DNA from: Azospirillum sp051124815
GTDB taxonomy: Bacteria; Pseudomonadota; Alphaproteobacteria; Azospirillales; Azospirillaceae
DNA length: 64,000 nt
Direction: 5' to 3'
Assembly (NCBI RefSeq): GCF_051124815.1
Contig: NZ_CP118487.1
Span: 124,001 to 188,000, forward strand
Part shown: positions 46,903-56,396 of the stretch, piece after piece
Position numbering within the stretch: position 1 is the first letter of the stretch
Layout of the letters: each line of letters opens with the position of its first letter
The notes under the pieces: generated by a model
What the model was told of the DNA's origin: nothing
Seen by the model: the letters and a program-made list of their open reading frames with translations, nothing else
Databases searched by the model: none
Program-made: the position numbers and the translations under genes

Positions 46903-48516
46903 TCACGACCGGTGCGGCCGGGCGATGCGCAGGCGCCCCGGCAGCGACGACATCCATGCGGCGACCGCTGCCCGTTCCTTGCGTCCAAGCATCCAGACCA
47001 TGAAGAGGGTCGCGCCGGCATAGAGCGGCAGGGCGGTCAGCGTCTTGGTGTAGAAGGGATCGAATCCGTCTTCGTAGCGCCAGAAGGGGACGACCGCGAA
47101 GGGGGCCAAGGCCGCGACGCCGAAGATCCAGCGCGAGAACCACCAGGATGGCACCAGCGCTGCCAGCGCCAGCGGCCACAGCATGAACCACGGCCACAGA
47201 TGGGTCGACAGGCCGAGCACCACCGCCGCCATCACCGCGGCGGCGGCCTTCCAGGCATTCTCCGCGGTCGGCCACCGATACAGTGCTGCGAGCGACCACA
47301 GGGCGAAGCCGGCGAAGGCCCCGCGCACCAGCCAGCGCAGGGGGGCCATGTCGACGCCCAGCAACCGCTCCGCCACCCGGACGACGTCCACCGGATGCAG
47401 CCATTGCCAGCCGGACATGCCGCGCACCGCGTCGAAGAAGGCGGGCGAGCGGAAGAACAGGAACAGGACGGCCAGGAAGAAGGCGGCCGCGGGGATCCCG
47501 CGCAGGAGATAGGCGGTGACCCCGCCCTTGAGATCCCGAGTCCCGGTTCTGCCGAGCCTGTAGAGCAGATCGACGGCAACCAGGGCGGCGCTGGTGTATT
47601 TGCAGGCGGCCGAGGCCGCCAGCGCCAGCGGGCCGGCGCGGTCGCCGGCGGACAGGCGCATCAGCCACAGCATCATCAGGACGACCATCGCCATGTCGTT
47701 GTGCCCCTCGCCGGCCGAATAGATATGGCCGATGGGCAGCCAGCCGAAAGCGACGAGCCCGGCGGCGGCGGTCGCCTCGTCACGGGTCCGGCCGATCTGC
47801 CGGATGATGGCGAGCCCGCCGATCCAGGCGCCGGCCAGGACCAACTTGAACAGAAGCGCGGTCACCCAGACATTCCCGCCGCTGAGCGCCATGACCCCGG
47901 CCGATACCACCGCCCACAGCGGCCCGTAGGTCATCATCGCCGGCACCTCGTCGAACGGAAAGGCGGCGGCGTGCCCCGGCGTGAAGGGCACATAGTAGGG
48001 GTTCTGTCCCCGGACGATTTGCTCGCCCCACAGCGCGGAAAACCAGATGTCCTGCGTCATCACCGGAAAGGCCGGCAGGCTGACGGCGGTGAAGCCGACC
48101 GGCCACAGGAAAAGCCGATCCGTCATTGCCTTCGTGACCGGCCGGCCGGGCTCGGACAGCCAGTGGAACAGCCATGCGGCCAAGGCGACCGGAAGGGCGA
48201 GCGGCAGGCAATAGGCCAGGAAATACAGGCCGTCATGGGTGAAGACGTTGCCGGCGGTCAGCGCATGCGCCAGCGGGATTGAAAAATCTGCAAGCAACGC
48301 GGCCAGATTGTCGAAGAAGGCAGCCTGATTTGGCAAGCCGACCTCCCCATGGCGTGCGTTCGACGCGGCGAAGAAATAGCTCAGCACCGAGAAGGACAGC
48401 AGGCACAGGGTTGTTGTCAGTCCAAGACGATCCAGAGTCTTGACCGATTTATCGTCACCTCCGCCGGGTGAGGGGGCATCCGCAGGCGGTATCAGTTTTT
48501 GAAACGGCATCCGCAT
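46903..48516 (-). CDS. Membrane glycosyltransferase, GT87/DUF2029-like
   Basis: A 537-residue protein with about 12 membrane helices. TQDIWFSALWGEQIVRGQNPYYVPF carries the Asp and the QNPYY motif of polyprenol-phosphate-mannose-dependent GT-C enzymes, and SAGEGHNDMAMVVLMM and ACKYTSAALVAVDL are further GT87-type features. It probably transfers a sugar to an envelope glycan or lipid. With the following acyltransferase-like gene it could modify one surface molecule. The chosen start is the ATG at 48516. Confidence 0.75.
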   Translation of the reverse strand: MRMPFQKLIPPADAPSPGGGDDKSVKTLDRLGLTTTLCLLSFSVLSYFFAASNARHGEVGLPNQAAFFDNLAALLADFSIPLAHALTAGNVFTHDGLYFLAYCLPLALPVALAAWLFHWLSEPGRPVTKAMTDRLFLWPVGFTAVSLPAFPVMTQDIWFSALWGEQIVRGQNPYYVPFTPGHAAAFPFDEVPAMMTYGPLWAVVSAGVMALSGGNVWVTALLFKLVLAGAWIGGLAIIRQIGRTRDEATAAAGLVAFGWLPIGHIYSAGEGHNDMAMVVLMMLWLMRLSAGDRAGPLALAASAACKYTSAALVAVDLLYRLGRTGTRDLKGGVTAYLLRGIPAAAFFLAVLFLFFRSPAFFDAVRGMSGWQWLHPVDVVRVAERLLGVDMAPLRWLVRGAFAGFALWSLAALYRWPTAENAWKAAAAVMAAVVLGLSTHLWPWFMLWPLALAALVPSWWFSRWIFGVAALAPFAVVPFWRYEDGFDPFYTKTLTALPLYAGATLFMVWMLGRKERAAVAAWMSSLPGRLRIARPHRS

Positions 48517-48872
48517 TTCGCCCACCAATGATGTTCCCGACGGGAAGGCCGGTAAACACGTTAGCGGAAGACTGTGGAACCGATAAATTTCTAAAGAGAT
48601 TCTAGGGAGATTGCGCCTGCACCAATGCCGGGATTGCCAGTCGGACGATGGCCATTCTCCTTGCGTGCCCACCGGAATCTTTCGCTTCCGCGCGGACGGG
48701 GGCGTGGGTCGCGGCTCGGCGGCTATTGTCGGGCCTAAGGAACCAATTCAGGTCCCATCGGAGACAGCCGCAACGGCTGCCGGGTTGCCATGCCGAACTT
48801 CCGGCGGGCCGGCGCCATCCTGTTTCACCGCCGGAACCGCGATGCTCGCGCAATGCGCGGGGCAAAAGAAGA
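48517..48872. other. Gene-free region upstream of the glycosyltransferase gene
   Basis: About 350 bases with no supported gene. The part near 48570-48610 is AT-rich and likely holds the promoter of the glycosyltransferase/acyltransferase pair. The remainder shows nothing recognisable. Confidence 0.5.
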
Positions 48873-48903
48873 AAGCCCCTCTCCCAAGGTGGAAGGGGGG
48901 CTT
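48873..48903 (-). terminator. Terminator of the sugar-binding-protein gene
   Basis: Arms AAGCCCC-TCTCC and GGAAGGGGGGCTT form a long GC-rich stem, followed on the minus strand by TTTCTTCTTTT. It lies 56 bp after the stop at 48959. Confidence 0.75.
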
Positions 48904-48958
48904 CAAGGTCACGCGCAACACCAGGGAAGGAGAGACGACACCAAAGAAAACCGGAGGC

Positions 48959-50236
48959 TTACTTCGCCAGATCGACCGCCTCGGCCAGACGCTTCACCGC
49001 ATCCTGCGAGGACATGGTGGAGTTGAAGTGGGCGGTGACGACGTCCAGGAAGGCGCCGCGGACGGCGCCGGGCACCGCCATCTCGTGGGCCATCGACGGT
49101 ACCGCGCTGTTGCTGTCGATGGCGGCCTTCAGGTCGTCCATCGACTTCACGGCGCATTCGTCGAAACTGTCGCGCGCCATGTCCTGGCGGGCGGGGATCG
49201 AGCCCTTCAGCAGGTTGAAGGTCTCCTGGAACTTCTTGCCCAGGATCAGCTTGGCCAACAGCTTCTGCCCGGCGGTGCGGTCGGGGTCGGACGAGCTGAA
49301 CATGACGAAGCTGTCGGAATTGACGATGTAGCCCGACTTGCCCGGCACATGGGCGCAGACGAAATCCTTGCCCGGCACCTTGCCGGCGGCGGTCAGCTCG
49401 CCCTTTTCCCAGTCGCCCATGATCTGCATGGCGGCCTGTCCGTTCATCAGCAGCCCGGCGGCGAGGTTCCATTCGCGGCCGGGGAAGCCGTCGTCGACAT
49501 AGCCGCGCAGCTTGCGCATCTGGTCGAACACCTTGACCATGGTGTCGCTGGTCAGCGCCTTCTCGTCCAACTCCACCAGCGCCTTGCGGTAGAAGTCGGG
49601 ACCGCCGAGGCCCAGCACGACATCCTCGAACAGCGCGCCTTCCTGCCAGGGCTGGCCGCCATGGGCGAGCGGGATGATGCCGGCGGCCTTCAGCTTCTCG
49701 GCGGCGGCGTTGAACTCGTCCCAGGTCTTGGGGATCTCGACGCCGGCCTTCTTCATCGCCTGCGGGTTGACCCACATCCAGTTGACACGGTGGATGTTCA
49801 CCGGAACGGCGTAGTAATGGCCCTTGTAGGTCACCACGTCGCGGATCTGCGGCGGCAGGATGGCGTCCCAGTTCTCCGCCTTGGCGACGTCGTCCAGCGT
49901 CGCCAGCTTGCCCTGCGCCGCCCATTCCTTGATGTTCGGGCCCTTCAGCTGCACCGCGTTCGGCGGGTCGCCGGCCAGCACGCGGGAGCGCAGGACGGTG
50001 CTGGCCGCGTCGCCGCCGCCGCCCGCCACCGGCGCGTCGATCCACTTGCCGCCCGCCGCTTCGAAGTCCTGGCGCAGTGCGCCCGCCGCCTTCGATTCGC
50101 CGCCGGAGGTCCAGTAATGCAGCACCTCCACCTTCGGCTCGGCCCGGGCGGGAGCGGCCAGCAGGGCGCCGGCCATCACCGTCGCGATCGCGGTCATGCC
50201 GAGGATGGATGTGCTGAGAGACGGCATCTTGGACAT
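48959..50236 (-). CDS. Glucose-type sugar ABC transporter substrate-binding protein (GtsA-like)
   Basis: A 425-residue SBP_bac_1 protein. A signal peptide (MTAIATVMAGALLAAPARA region) is followed by VEVLHYWTSGGESKAAGALR and FVMFSSSDPDRTAGQKLL, typical of the glucose/mannose binding proteins of the Gts group in Pseudomonas. Two cysteines are in the mature protein. The matching permeases and ATPase are not adjacent but at 58202-61167. It is divergent from the GltR/GtrS-like pair and separated by a region carrying the shared 51-bp block. Confidence 0.9.
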   Translation of the reverse strand: MSKMPSLSTSILGMTAIATVMAGALLAAPARAEPKVEVLHYWTSGGESKAAGALRQDFEAAGGKWIDAPVAGGGGDAASTVLRSRVLAGDPPNAVQLKGPNIKEWAAQGKLATLDDVAKAENWDAILPPQIRDVVTYKGHYYAVPVNIHRVNWMWVNPQAMKKAGVEIPKTWDEFNAAAEKLKAAGIIPLAHGGQPWQEGALFEDVVLGLGGPDFYRKALVELDEKALTSDTMVKVFDQMRKLRGYVDDGFPGREWNLAAGLLMNGQAAMQIMGDWEKGELTAAGKVPGKDFVCAHVPGKSGYIVNSDSFVMFSSSDPDRTAGQKLLAKLILGKKFQETFNLLKGSIPARQDMARDSFDECAVKSMDDLKAAIDSNSAVPSMAHEMAVPGAVRGAFLDVVTAHFNSTMSSQDAVKRLAEAVDLAK

Positions 50237-50340
50237 TTCCCCCTGTTCCCTTCTTCGTTCGGTCTTTCTGTTGGCCTTGGCCCCAGGCCCTCCGGCCGCT
50301 GGAGGAACTCTATCCCGCACGCAATTCGATGCCCGGATTA

Positions 50341-50391
50341 TTTGGTAACAACGCCTTTTCACGCCACCGCCGCTGTTACGCAACCGTTACA
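50341..50391. promoter_or_regulatory. Conserved 51-bp regulatory block, copy A
   Basis: TTTGGTAAC, 25 bases, GTTACGCAACCGTTACA. The same two end sequences with exactly the same spacing occur at 61335-61385. Inside are repeats of GTTAC and the inverted GTAAC. It sits between the sugar-binding-protein gene (105 bp away) and the response regulator gene (100 bp away). Confidence 0.8.
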
Positions 50392-50490
50392 AACCGGCCC
50401 CGGCGGCGCACTGTACCCGGACCGGCCGGGGAGGCTACACTCGGCGCCAACCAAGAAGAAACCTCCATACGGAACAGGGACGGGAAAACC

Positions 50491-51252
50491 ATGGAGCGCG
50501 CGCGCCATCTGCTGGTCGTGGACGACGATCCCGAGATCCGGGACATGCTGCATGATTTCCTGGTGAAGAGCGGTTTCCGCGTCTCCACCGCCGGCGACGG
50601 GCGCGAGATGGCGCGGGTGCTGGCGCAATGGCCGGTCGACCTCATCGTGCTGGACGTCATGCTGCCGGGGGAGGACGGCACCAGCCTGTGCCGATCCTTG
50701 CGCGCCAAGTCGGAAACCCCGGTCATCATGCTGACCGCCATGGGCAGCGAGGTCGACCGCATCGTCGGGCTGGAGGTCGGCGCCGACGATTATCTGGTGA
50801 AGCCCTTCAGCGCCCGCGAGCTGCTGGCCCGCATCCGCGCCATCCTCCGTCGCTGCGGCGGGCCGGAGCCGGTGCGCGAACGGCCGCGCGTGCTGGGCTT
50901 CGCCGGCTGGTCGCTCGACCAGGGCCGGCGGGAGCTGCGCACGCCCGACCGGGTGGTGGTGCATCTCAGCCAGGGCGAATACGCCCTGCTCGGCACGCTG
51001 CTGGAACGCGCACCGCAGGTGGTGGAGCGCACCGAACTGCTGGAGAAGCACCGCGGCGACACCTCGATCCCCTTCGACCGCAGCATCGACATCCAGATCA
51101 GCCGCCTGCGCCGCAAGCTGGAGGAGGGGCCGGGCGGCTCGGCCCTGATCAAGACGGTGCGCGGCATCGGCTATCAGTTCACTGCGACGGTGGTGGACCA
51201 GGGCGAATCCGTCAGCTCCGGAACCAGCGCCGGAACCGGCCGTGGCGCTTGA
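50491..51252 (+). CDS. OmpR-family response regulator (GltR-like)
   Basis: A 253-residue regulator: receiver domain with phosphoacceptor Asp55 in LIVLDVMLPGEDG and Lys in DDYLVKPF, then a winged-helix DNA-binding domain (SQGEYALLGTLLERAPQVV, SIDIQISRLRRKLE). Gene order beside a glucose-type binding protein matches the GltR-GtrS systems of Pseudomonas that control glucose uptake. Its end overlaps the kinase start by 11 bp. Confidence 0.9.
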   Translation: MERARHLLVVDDDPEIRDMLHDFLVKSGFRVSTAGDGREMARVLAQWPVDLIVLDVMLPGEDGTSLCRSLRAKSETPVIMLTAMGSEVDRIVGLEVGADDYLVKPFSARELLARIRAILRRCGGPEPVRERPRVLGFAGWSLDQGRRELRTPDRVVVHLSQGEYALLGTLLERAPQVVERTELLEKHRGDTSIPFDRSIDIQISRLRRKLEEGPGGSALIKTVRGIGYQFTATVVDQGESVSSGTSAGTGRGA

Positions 51253-52702
51253 GCGTCTGCTGCCGGCCCGCCTGCGCGCCGCCCGGCTGCGCCACCGCAT
51301 CCTGGCGGCGATGGTGGCGCTGCTGGCGCTGACCCATGGCGGGGCGCTGGTCGGCATGCGGTTGGTGGACGACCGCGCGCGGGAACTGCTGACCGCCCAT
51401 CGGCTGGGTCCGGCGATGGCCGCGGCGGTGGAGGCGGCCGACCGCGCCGTGCTGGATGGCGTCGCCGCCGGGCCGGCGCTGGCTCTGCACGGACTGCCCG
51501 ACCTCTCGGTGTCCTGGCAGGCGCCCGGCACCCCCACCGTGCCGCCCGGCTGGGTGCTCGACGGCGTTGTCGACGCGCCGCGCCCGGTGTTCGTCGCCGC
51601 CGCGCGCGCCCTGCTGCCGCTCCAGCCCGCCCATGCCCAGACGCTGGCGGAATCGCTGTCGATGGTGGCGGAGGACACGGCGGCCCAGCTGCGCGACGCC
51701 CGCGTCTATGTCCAGCTTGCCGGCGGCGGCTGGCTGGAGTTCGCTAGCCCGCGCTTCTGGCGGCCGCGCAGCACGCCGTTCGAGATGGTGCTGGCCGGGC
51801 TGGCGGCCTTCGGTCTGGCGCTGGCGGTGCTGCTCTGGTTGCCCGGCCGGCTGGTCCGCCCGTTGGAGTCCCTGGCGGAGCAGGCGACCCGTCCGCACGA
51901 CCGCCTGCATCCCCGCCCGCTGCCGGAGGACGGGCCGGAGGAGGTTGCCTCGCTCGCCCGCGCCTTCAACCAGGCGCGCAACGCGCTGCGCGACCTGATG
52001 GAGGGGCGCACCCATCTGCTGGCGGCGATCAGCCACGACCTGCGCACCCCGGCGACGCGGCTGCGGCTGCGCGCCGAATATGTCGATGACGACGCACTGC
52101 GCGCCAAGATGATGGCCGACATCGACGAGATGGCGGCGATGGTGACCGCGACGCTGGAATTCCTCGGCGACGACGTGCTGCGCGAGGAGGTCGAGGTGGT
52201 CGCCTTCGCCAGCCTGTTGCAGAGCCTGTGCGACGATTACGCCGACACCGGCGCTCCCGTGACCTACCACGAGCCGCCGCCGCTGCAGTTCGCCGCCGTC
52301 CGCACCATCTTCGGCGGCGGGATGGAGCGCAGCGACCGTTTCGACCAGCCGCGCCAGCTCCGCCTCGCCGGCCGCCCGTCCAGCCTGCGCCGCGCCTTCG
52401 CCAACCTGATCGACAACGCCATCAAATACGGCGAGCGCGCCACCGTCTCCGTCGATGCCGACGCCGCCGAGATCGTGGTCGACGTCTGCGACGAGGGGCC
52501 GGGCATCCCGGAAGCGGAGATCGCCAACGTCTTCAAGCCCTTCGTCCGGCTGGAAGGCTCCCGCAACCGAAAGACCGGCGGCAGCGGGCTGGGACTGTCC
52601 ATCGTGAAGTCGATCGTCGAAGCGCACCAAGGGAGGATCGAGCTGAGCAACCGCGCCAGCGGCGGCTTGCGGGTCAGGGTGACGCTGCCGCGGATGTTGT
52701 GA
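51242..52702 (+). CDS. Sensor histidine kinase (EnvZ/GtrS-like)
   Basis: A 486-residue membrane kinase with a GTG start. Two membrane helices (about 22-40 and 180-200) flank a periplasmic sensor of about 140 residues, followed by HAMP (GRLVRPLESLAEQA), the phosphoacceptor His265 in AAISHDLRTPATRL, and ATPase boxes ANLIDNAIKYG, DEGPGIP and GSGLGLSIVKS. It should phosphorylate the regulator encoded just before it. The periplasmic ligand could be a sugar or sugar acid, which is inference. Confidence 0.9.
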   Translation: MALERLLPARLRAARLRHRILAAMVALLALTHGGALVGMRLVDDRARELLTAHRLGPAMAAAVEAADRAVLDGVAAGPALALHGLPDLSVSWQAPGTPTVPPGWVLDGVVDAPRPVFVAAARALLPLQPAHAQTLAESLSMVAEDTAAQLRDARVYVQLAGGGWLEFASPRFWRPRSTPFEMVLAGLAAFGLALAVLLWLPGRLVRPLESLAEQATRPHDRLHPRPLPEDGPEEVASLARAFNQARNALRDLMEGRTHLLAAISHDLRTPATRLRLRAEYVDDDALRAKMMADIDEMAAMVTATLEFLGDDVLREEVEVVAFASLLQSLCDDYADTGAPVTYHEPPPLQFAAVRTIFGGGMERSDRFDQPRQLRLAGRPSSLRRAFANLIDNAIKYGERATVSVDADAAEIVVDVCDEGPGIPEAEIANVFKPFVRLEGSRNRKTGGSGLGLSIVKSIVEAHQGRIELSNRASGGLRVRVTLPRML

Positions 52703-52719
52703 GGGGACGACGATAAACG

Positions 52720-52876
52720 CCCTCTCCCGCCCCGGGAGAGGGAGGGGACCCGCGTCGTAGGCGTGGGGAGGGTGAGGGGTGATCCAAGGAACTAAAAGCG
52801 CATGGTTCCTTGCACTACCCCTCACCCTTCCCATGCTTTGCATGGGCCCCTTCCCTCTCCTGGGGCGGGAGAGGGA
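52720..52876. repeat. Long imperfect inverted repeat (about 157 bp) of the GC-rich palindrome family
   Basis: Left arm starts cctctcccgccccgggagaggg and continues ggtgaggggt; the right arm runs acccctcaccc to cctggggcgggagaggg. The centre has CAAGGAAC and GTTCCTTG. The element could fold into one large cruciform or RNA hairpin. It follows the sensor kinase stop by 17 bp and shares blocks (gggagagggaggggacccgc, tggggagggtgagggg) with the element at 5266-5508. Confidence 0.8.
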
Positions 52877-52949
52877 GCGATGGGCAAAGCCCCTTGATCG
52901 ATATGGCGATCACCTGCACTCTGAGATTGACCGACATCTGGAGAAGCCG

Positions 52950-53126
52950 ATGACCGAGCCTGTCCATGCAGTGAAGTTCTCTGTACCGGAGCCCGCAAAA
53001 ACAGCGAGTAAGCAAAATAGCCTGCACGCCCTGCAATGGCTGGCGCAGAACCGGGAGGCCATCCGCTCTTCCAACAGCTATGTCGAAGCGCATGGCCTTC
53101 CGCTGGCGAAGATCCGGCTCTACTGA
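52950..53126 (+). CDS. Orphan CcdA-like antitoxin
   Basis: A 58-residue protein whose C-terminal half WLAQNREAIRSSNSYVEAHG followed by LPLAKIRLY matches the C-terminal toxin-binding pattern of CcdA-family antitoxins (W-x2-N-x-AI...N-x2-V-x3-GLPLA-x-R). The N-terminal half is shorter and more polar than in typical CcdA. GGAG lies six bases before the ATG at 52950. No CcdB toxin gene is downstream: the next gene runs the other way and is an aldo/keto reductase. It may be a degenerate pair or a solitary antitoxin. Confidence 0.7.
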   Translation: MTEPVHAVKFSVPEPAKTASKQNSLHALQWLAQNREAIRSSNSYVEAHGLPLAKIRLY

Positions 53127-53148
53127 TTAAGCTCGTACCAAACTACAC

Positions 53149-53973
53149 TCACTTATCCCAAGCCGGCGCCAGCCCCGCCGGGCTGACGATCCGCCCATTC
53201 GGCCGCGCCAGCTTCGCAATCGCGGCCATGTCGCCGTCGTCCAGCGTGAAGTCGAACAGCGCGAAATTCTCCGCCACCCGTTCCGGCTTGGCGGTCTTCG
53301 ACAGCACGATGTGCCCCTGCTGGATCAGCCAGCGCAGCGTCACCTGTGCCGCCGTCTTGCCGTACTTGGCGCCGATCCGCTGCAATTCCGGGTCGCGCGG
53401 CACCTTGCCGTCGGCCATGGCGTAATAGGCGGTGATCGCCACGCCCAGTTCCCTGGCTGCCGCAGCCATCGCGCTCTGGTCGAGATAGGGGTGGACCTCG
53501 ATCTGGTTGGTGACGATGGGGGCCTGGCTGCGCTGCACAGACTCCCGCAGCTGGGCGATGTTCTGGTTGCTGACGCCGATGAAGCGGGTCTTGCCGGCGG
53601 CCTGGACGGCGTTCAGCATCCCGATCTGGTCGGCGATGGCAACCTGATCGGCCGGCCAGTGCAGCAGCAGCAGATCGACCCGGTCGACCTTCAGCTTCTC
53701 CAGGCTCTCATCCACCGACGCCGCGAACAGGTCGGGGCTGTACTTGTCGACCCAGACCTTGGTGGTCAGGAACAGCTCGTCGCGGCGGGCACCGGCCGCT
53801 TGCAGGGCGCGGCCCAGCGCCGCCTCGTTGCGGTAGATCTGCGCGGTGTCGAAATGGCGGAAGCCGGCTTCCAGCGCCGCCGGCACCACCCGCTCGACCT
53901 CCTCGTCCGACATGCGGAACACGCCGAAGCCAAGCGCGGGAATTTCGGCTCCATTCGCATTCACGGTCTGCAT
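53149..53973 (-). CDS. Aldo/keto reductase (2,5-diketo-D-gluconate reductase type)
   Basis: A 274-residue NADPH-dependent reductase of the DkgA/DkgB group. The catalytic tetrad lies in FDTAQIYRNEAALG (Asp and Tyr), LTTKVW (Lys) and LLLLHWP (His). The EIHVHPYLDQ-type segment reads NQIEVHPYLDQ. It may reduce methylglyoxal, aldehydes or keto-sugar acids. Its start lies 137 bp after the aldehyde dehydrogenase operon, with a hairpin in between. Confidence 0.92.
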   Translation of the reverse strand: MQTVNANGAEIPALGFGVFRMSDEEVERVVPAALEAGFRHFDTAQIYRNEAALGRALQAAGARRDELFLTTKVWVDKYSPDLFAASVDESLEKLKVDRVDLLLLHWPADQVAIADQIGMLNAVQAAGKTRFIGVSNQNIAQLRESVQRSQAPIVTNQIEVHPYLDQSAMAAAARELGVAITAYYAMADGKVPRDPELQRIGAKYGKTAAQVTLRWLIQQGHIVLSKTAKPERVAENFALFDFTLDDGDMAAIAKLARPNGRIVSPAGLAPAWDK

Positions 53974-54027
53974 TCTGCTCTCTCCTGATCGGCGCCGTGG
54001 CGCCTTTTCTTGTCTCGGATGCAGACA

Positions 54028-54069
54028 TATGGCGGGAAGGGCGGTCTGGAAACCGCCTCTCCCGCCATA
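54028..54069 (-). terminator. Strong hairpin after the molybdenum dehydrogenase operon
   Basis: ATATGGCGGGA (54028-54038) pairs with TCCCGCCATAT (54059-54069), with an inner GGGCGGT/ACCGCC stem. It lies 41 bp after the operon end. No clear U-run follows, so termination is likely but not certain. Confidence 0.55.
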
Positions 54070-54110
54070 TCACCTGTGAATTCAATTCACAGTTAGACCC
54101 CGGCGGAGCG

Positions 54111-56396
54111 TCACATCAGTTTGTCGAGCGTGATCGGCAGATCGCGGATGCGCTTGCCGGTGGCGTTGTAGACGGCGTTGGCGACCGCTGCGCCGACGCC
54201 GGTGATGCCGATCTCGCCGATGCCGCGGGCACCCATCGGCGCCTGCGGGTCGGGGATGTCGGTGTAAAGGATTTCGATGGCGGGAACGTCCATCTGCACC
54301 GGCACGTGATAGTCGGCCAGCGAGGCGTTGACGATGCGGCCGCTGCGCGGATCGAAGTTGGTTTCCTCGGTCAGCGCCAGCCCGATCCCCATGATGATGC
54401 CGCCCTTGAACTGGCTGGTCGCCGTCTTGGCATTGAGGATGCGGCCGGCGTCGAAGGAGCCGAGGAAGCGCGAGACGCGGACCTCGCCGGTTATCTCGCT
54501 GACCCGGACCTCGCAGAACTGCGCGCCGTAGGAGTGCATCGAGAAGGCTTCCATCTCCGCCGGCGGCGGAGCTTCGCCCTCGCAGACCAGCTCGTCCCGT
54601 CCCGACCGGCGCAGGATCGACTCGTAGCTTTCGAAGCGCGCCGCATCCTCGCGGTGGCCGATGCCGCCGTCCCGCGTCTCGACCTCGGCCAGCGACAGGC
54701 CGGCCAGCGGCGAGTCGTTGCCGGCGAGCTTCAGCAGCTCCTCGACGAACACCTCCGTCGCGGCGATCACGGCGCCGCCGATGGAAGCCGTCTGCGTCGA
54801 GCCGCCGGCGATCACCCCGCGCGGCAGGGTCGTGTCGCCATATTCGAAGCTGACTTGGGTAAGCGGCACGCCCAGCCGGGCGGCGATGTGCTGGGCCTGT
54901 GCCGTCGCCGTGCCCATGCCCATGTCATGCACCGCGGTCGAGACGGTGACCTGCCCGCCGGCCGTCAGCCTGATCCGCGCGGCACCGCCGGGGAAGCGGT
55001 GGTAGGGATATGTGGCCGTCGCGCAGCCCATGCCCATCAGCCATTCGCCGTCCCGCCGCCCACGCGGTTTCGGACTGCGGCGGTCCCAGCCGAACCGTTC
55101 CGCGCCCTTGTCATAGGCGTCGATCAGGTGGCGGGCGGAGAAGGGCTTGCCGCTGGTCGGGTCCGTCCCCGGCTCGATGCGCCGCCGCAGTTCGATGGGG
55201 TCGAGGCCGAGCTTTTCCGCCAACTCGTCGATGGCGCATTCCAGCGCGAAGGTGCCGACCGATTCGCCGGGCGCCCGCATGAAGGTGTTTGCCAGCATGT
55301 CCATGTCGGCGACCTCCTGGGCCAGCCGGATCGACTTGGCGGCATAGAGATGGCGGGCGGGAAAGGTGAATTGCTCGGGACAGGAGTTGTGCGTGGTCAT
55401 CGCAACGATGCCGGTGTGGATCAGCGCATCCAGTTTGCCGTCGGCGTTGGCGCCCAGCGCCACGCGCTGCTCCGTCAGCGTCCGCCCGCCGACGACGCGG
55501 AACACCCCCTCGCGCGACAGCATGATGCGCACCGGCCGGCCGGCGAGCTTGGCGGCGGCGCAGGCGAGGATCTGGTGGTCCCACAGGCATTTGCCGCCGA
55601 AGCCGCCGCCGACGAAGGGGGAGGAGACACGGACCTTCTCCGGCTCCAGACCGAAGATGTCGGCAAGTTGCCCGGCGGTCAGGTCGAGAAGCTGGCTGGC
55701 GTCATGCACCCGCAACTCGTCGCCGGTCCAGGCGACCGTCGCCGCATGCAGTTCGATGGCATTGTGATTGTGGCGCGGCGTCCGGTAGATCTGGTCCACC
55801 TGCACCGCTGCGGCTTTCAGGGCGGCTTCGGCATCGCCGATCTCGACCACCGGCGGCTGACCCAGGATGTTGTCCAACTGGCGCGGCGTCTTCCTGGCCT
55901 CGTCGAAGGACGTCACCGCCGGCAGCGGCGCGTAGTCGGCCGTCACCAGCGAGGCGGCGTGGTCGGCCTGCTCCTGCGTCTCGGCGAGGATGACGGCGAT
56001 GGGCTGGCCGTTCCAATGGATCTCGTCATCCTGCATGACCGGCAGGTCGCTCGCCCCGGCGGCGGTCGGCGACGACATCATCAGCGATGGCGCCTTCATC
56101 CGCGGGGCGTTGCGGTGGGTCATCACCAGCACGACGCCGGGGGCCGCCTCCGCCGCCGCGGTGTCGAGCGCCGTGATCCGCCCGCGCGCGATGGTGCTGA
56201 AGGCGAGTGCCGCGTGGCAGAGCCCCTCATAGGGAAACTCGGCGGCGAATTGGGCCTTGCCCTGAACCTTCAGCGGCCCGTCGATGCGCGAGACCGGCTG
56301 GCCCAGCGCGCCATGCTTTTGAATGAGGGGATCCTGCGTGACCGCCGGCTGCCAGCGGCCGGGCCGGCTGTTTGCGGAGTCGGATTGCATGCTCAT
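54111..56396 (-). CDS. paoC: Aldehyde dehydrogenase, molybdenum-binding subunit (PaoC-like)
   Basis: A 761-residue large subunit of the xanthine oxidase family. Family motifs include SPFVGGGFGGKCLWDHQ, the RAPGES segment near the cofactor, GGSTQTASIGGAV, and GARGIGEIGITG with the catalytic Glu. Length fits the three-subunit aldehyde dehydrogenases PaoABC/YagTSR. It contacts the FAD and iron-sulfur subunits encoded upstream with 4-bp overlaps. The start at 56396 overlaps paoB. Confidence 0.93.
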   Translation of the reverse strand: MSMQSDSANSRPGRWQPAVTQDPLIQKHGALGQPVSRIDGPLKVQGKAQFAAEFPYEGLCHAALAFSTIARGRITALDTAAAEAAPGVVLVMTHRNAPRMKAPSLMMSSPTAAGASDLPVMQDDEIHWNGQPIAVILAETQEQADHAASLVTADYAPLPAVTSFDEARKTPRQLDNILGQPPVVEIGDAEAALKAAAVQVDQIYRTPRHNHNAIELHAATVAWTGDELRVHDASQLLDLTAGQLADIFGLEPEKVRVSSPFVGGGFGGKCLWDHQILACAAAKLAGRPVRIMLSREGVFRVVGGRTLTEQRVALGANADGKLDALIHTGIVAMTTHNSCPEQFTFPARHLYAAKSIRLAQEVADMDMLANTFMRAPGESVGTFALECAIDELAEKLGLDPIELRRRIEPGTDPTSGKPFSARHLIDAYDKGAERFGWDRRSPKPRGRRDGEWLMGMGCATATYPYHRFPGGAARIRLTAGGQVTVSTAVHDMGMGTATAQAQHIAARLGVPLTQVSFEYGDTTLPRGVIAGGSTQTASIGGAVIAATEVFVEELLKLAGNDSPLAGLSLAEVETRDGGIGHREDAARFESYESILRRSGRDELVCEGEAPPPAEMEAFSMHSYGAQFCEVRVSEITGEVRVSRFLGSFDAGRILNAKTATSQFKGGIIMGIGLALTEETNFDPRSGRIVNASLADYHVPVQMDVPAIEILYTDIPDPQAPMGARGIGEIGITGVGAAVANAVYNATGKRIRDLPITLDKLM

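Noticed and set aside
53127..53148. CcdB toxin gene after the antitoxin
   Set aside because: Only 22 bases separate the antitoxin stop from the end of the opposite-strand reductase gene; no room for a toxin.
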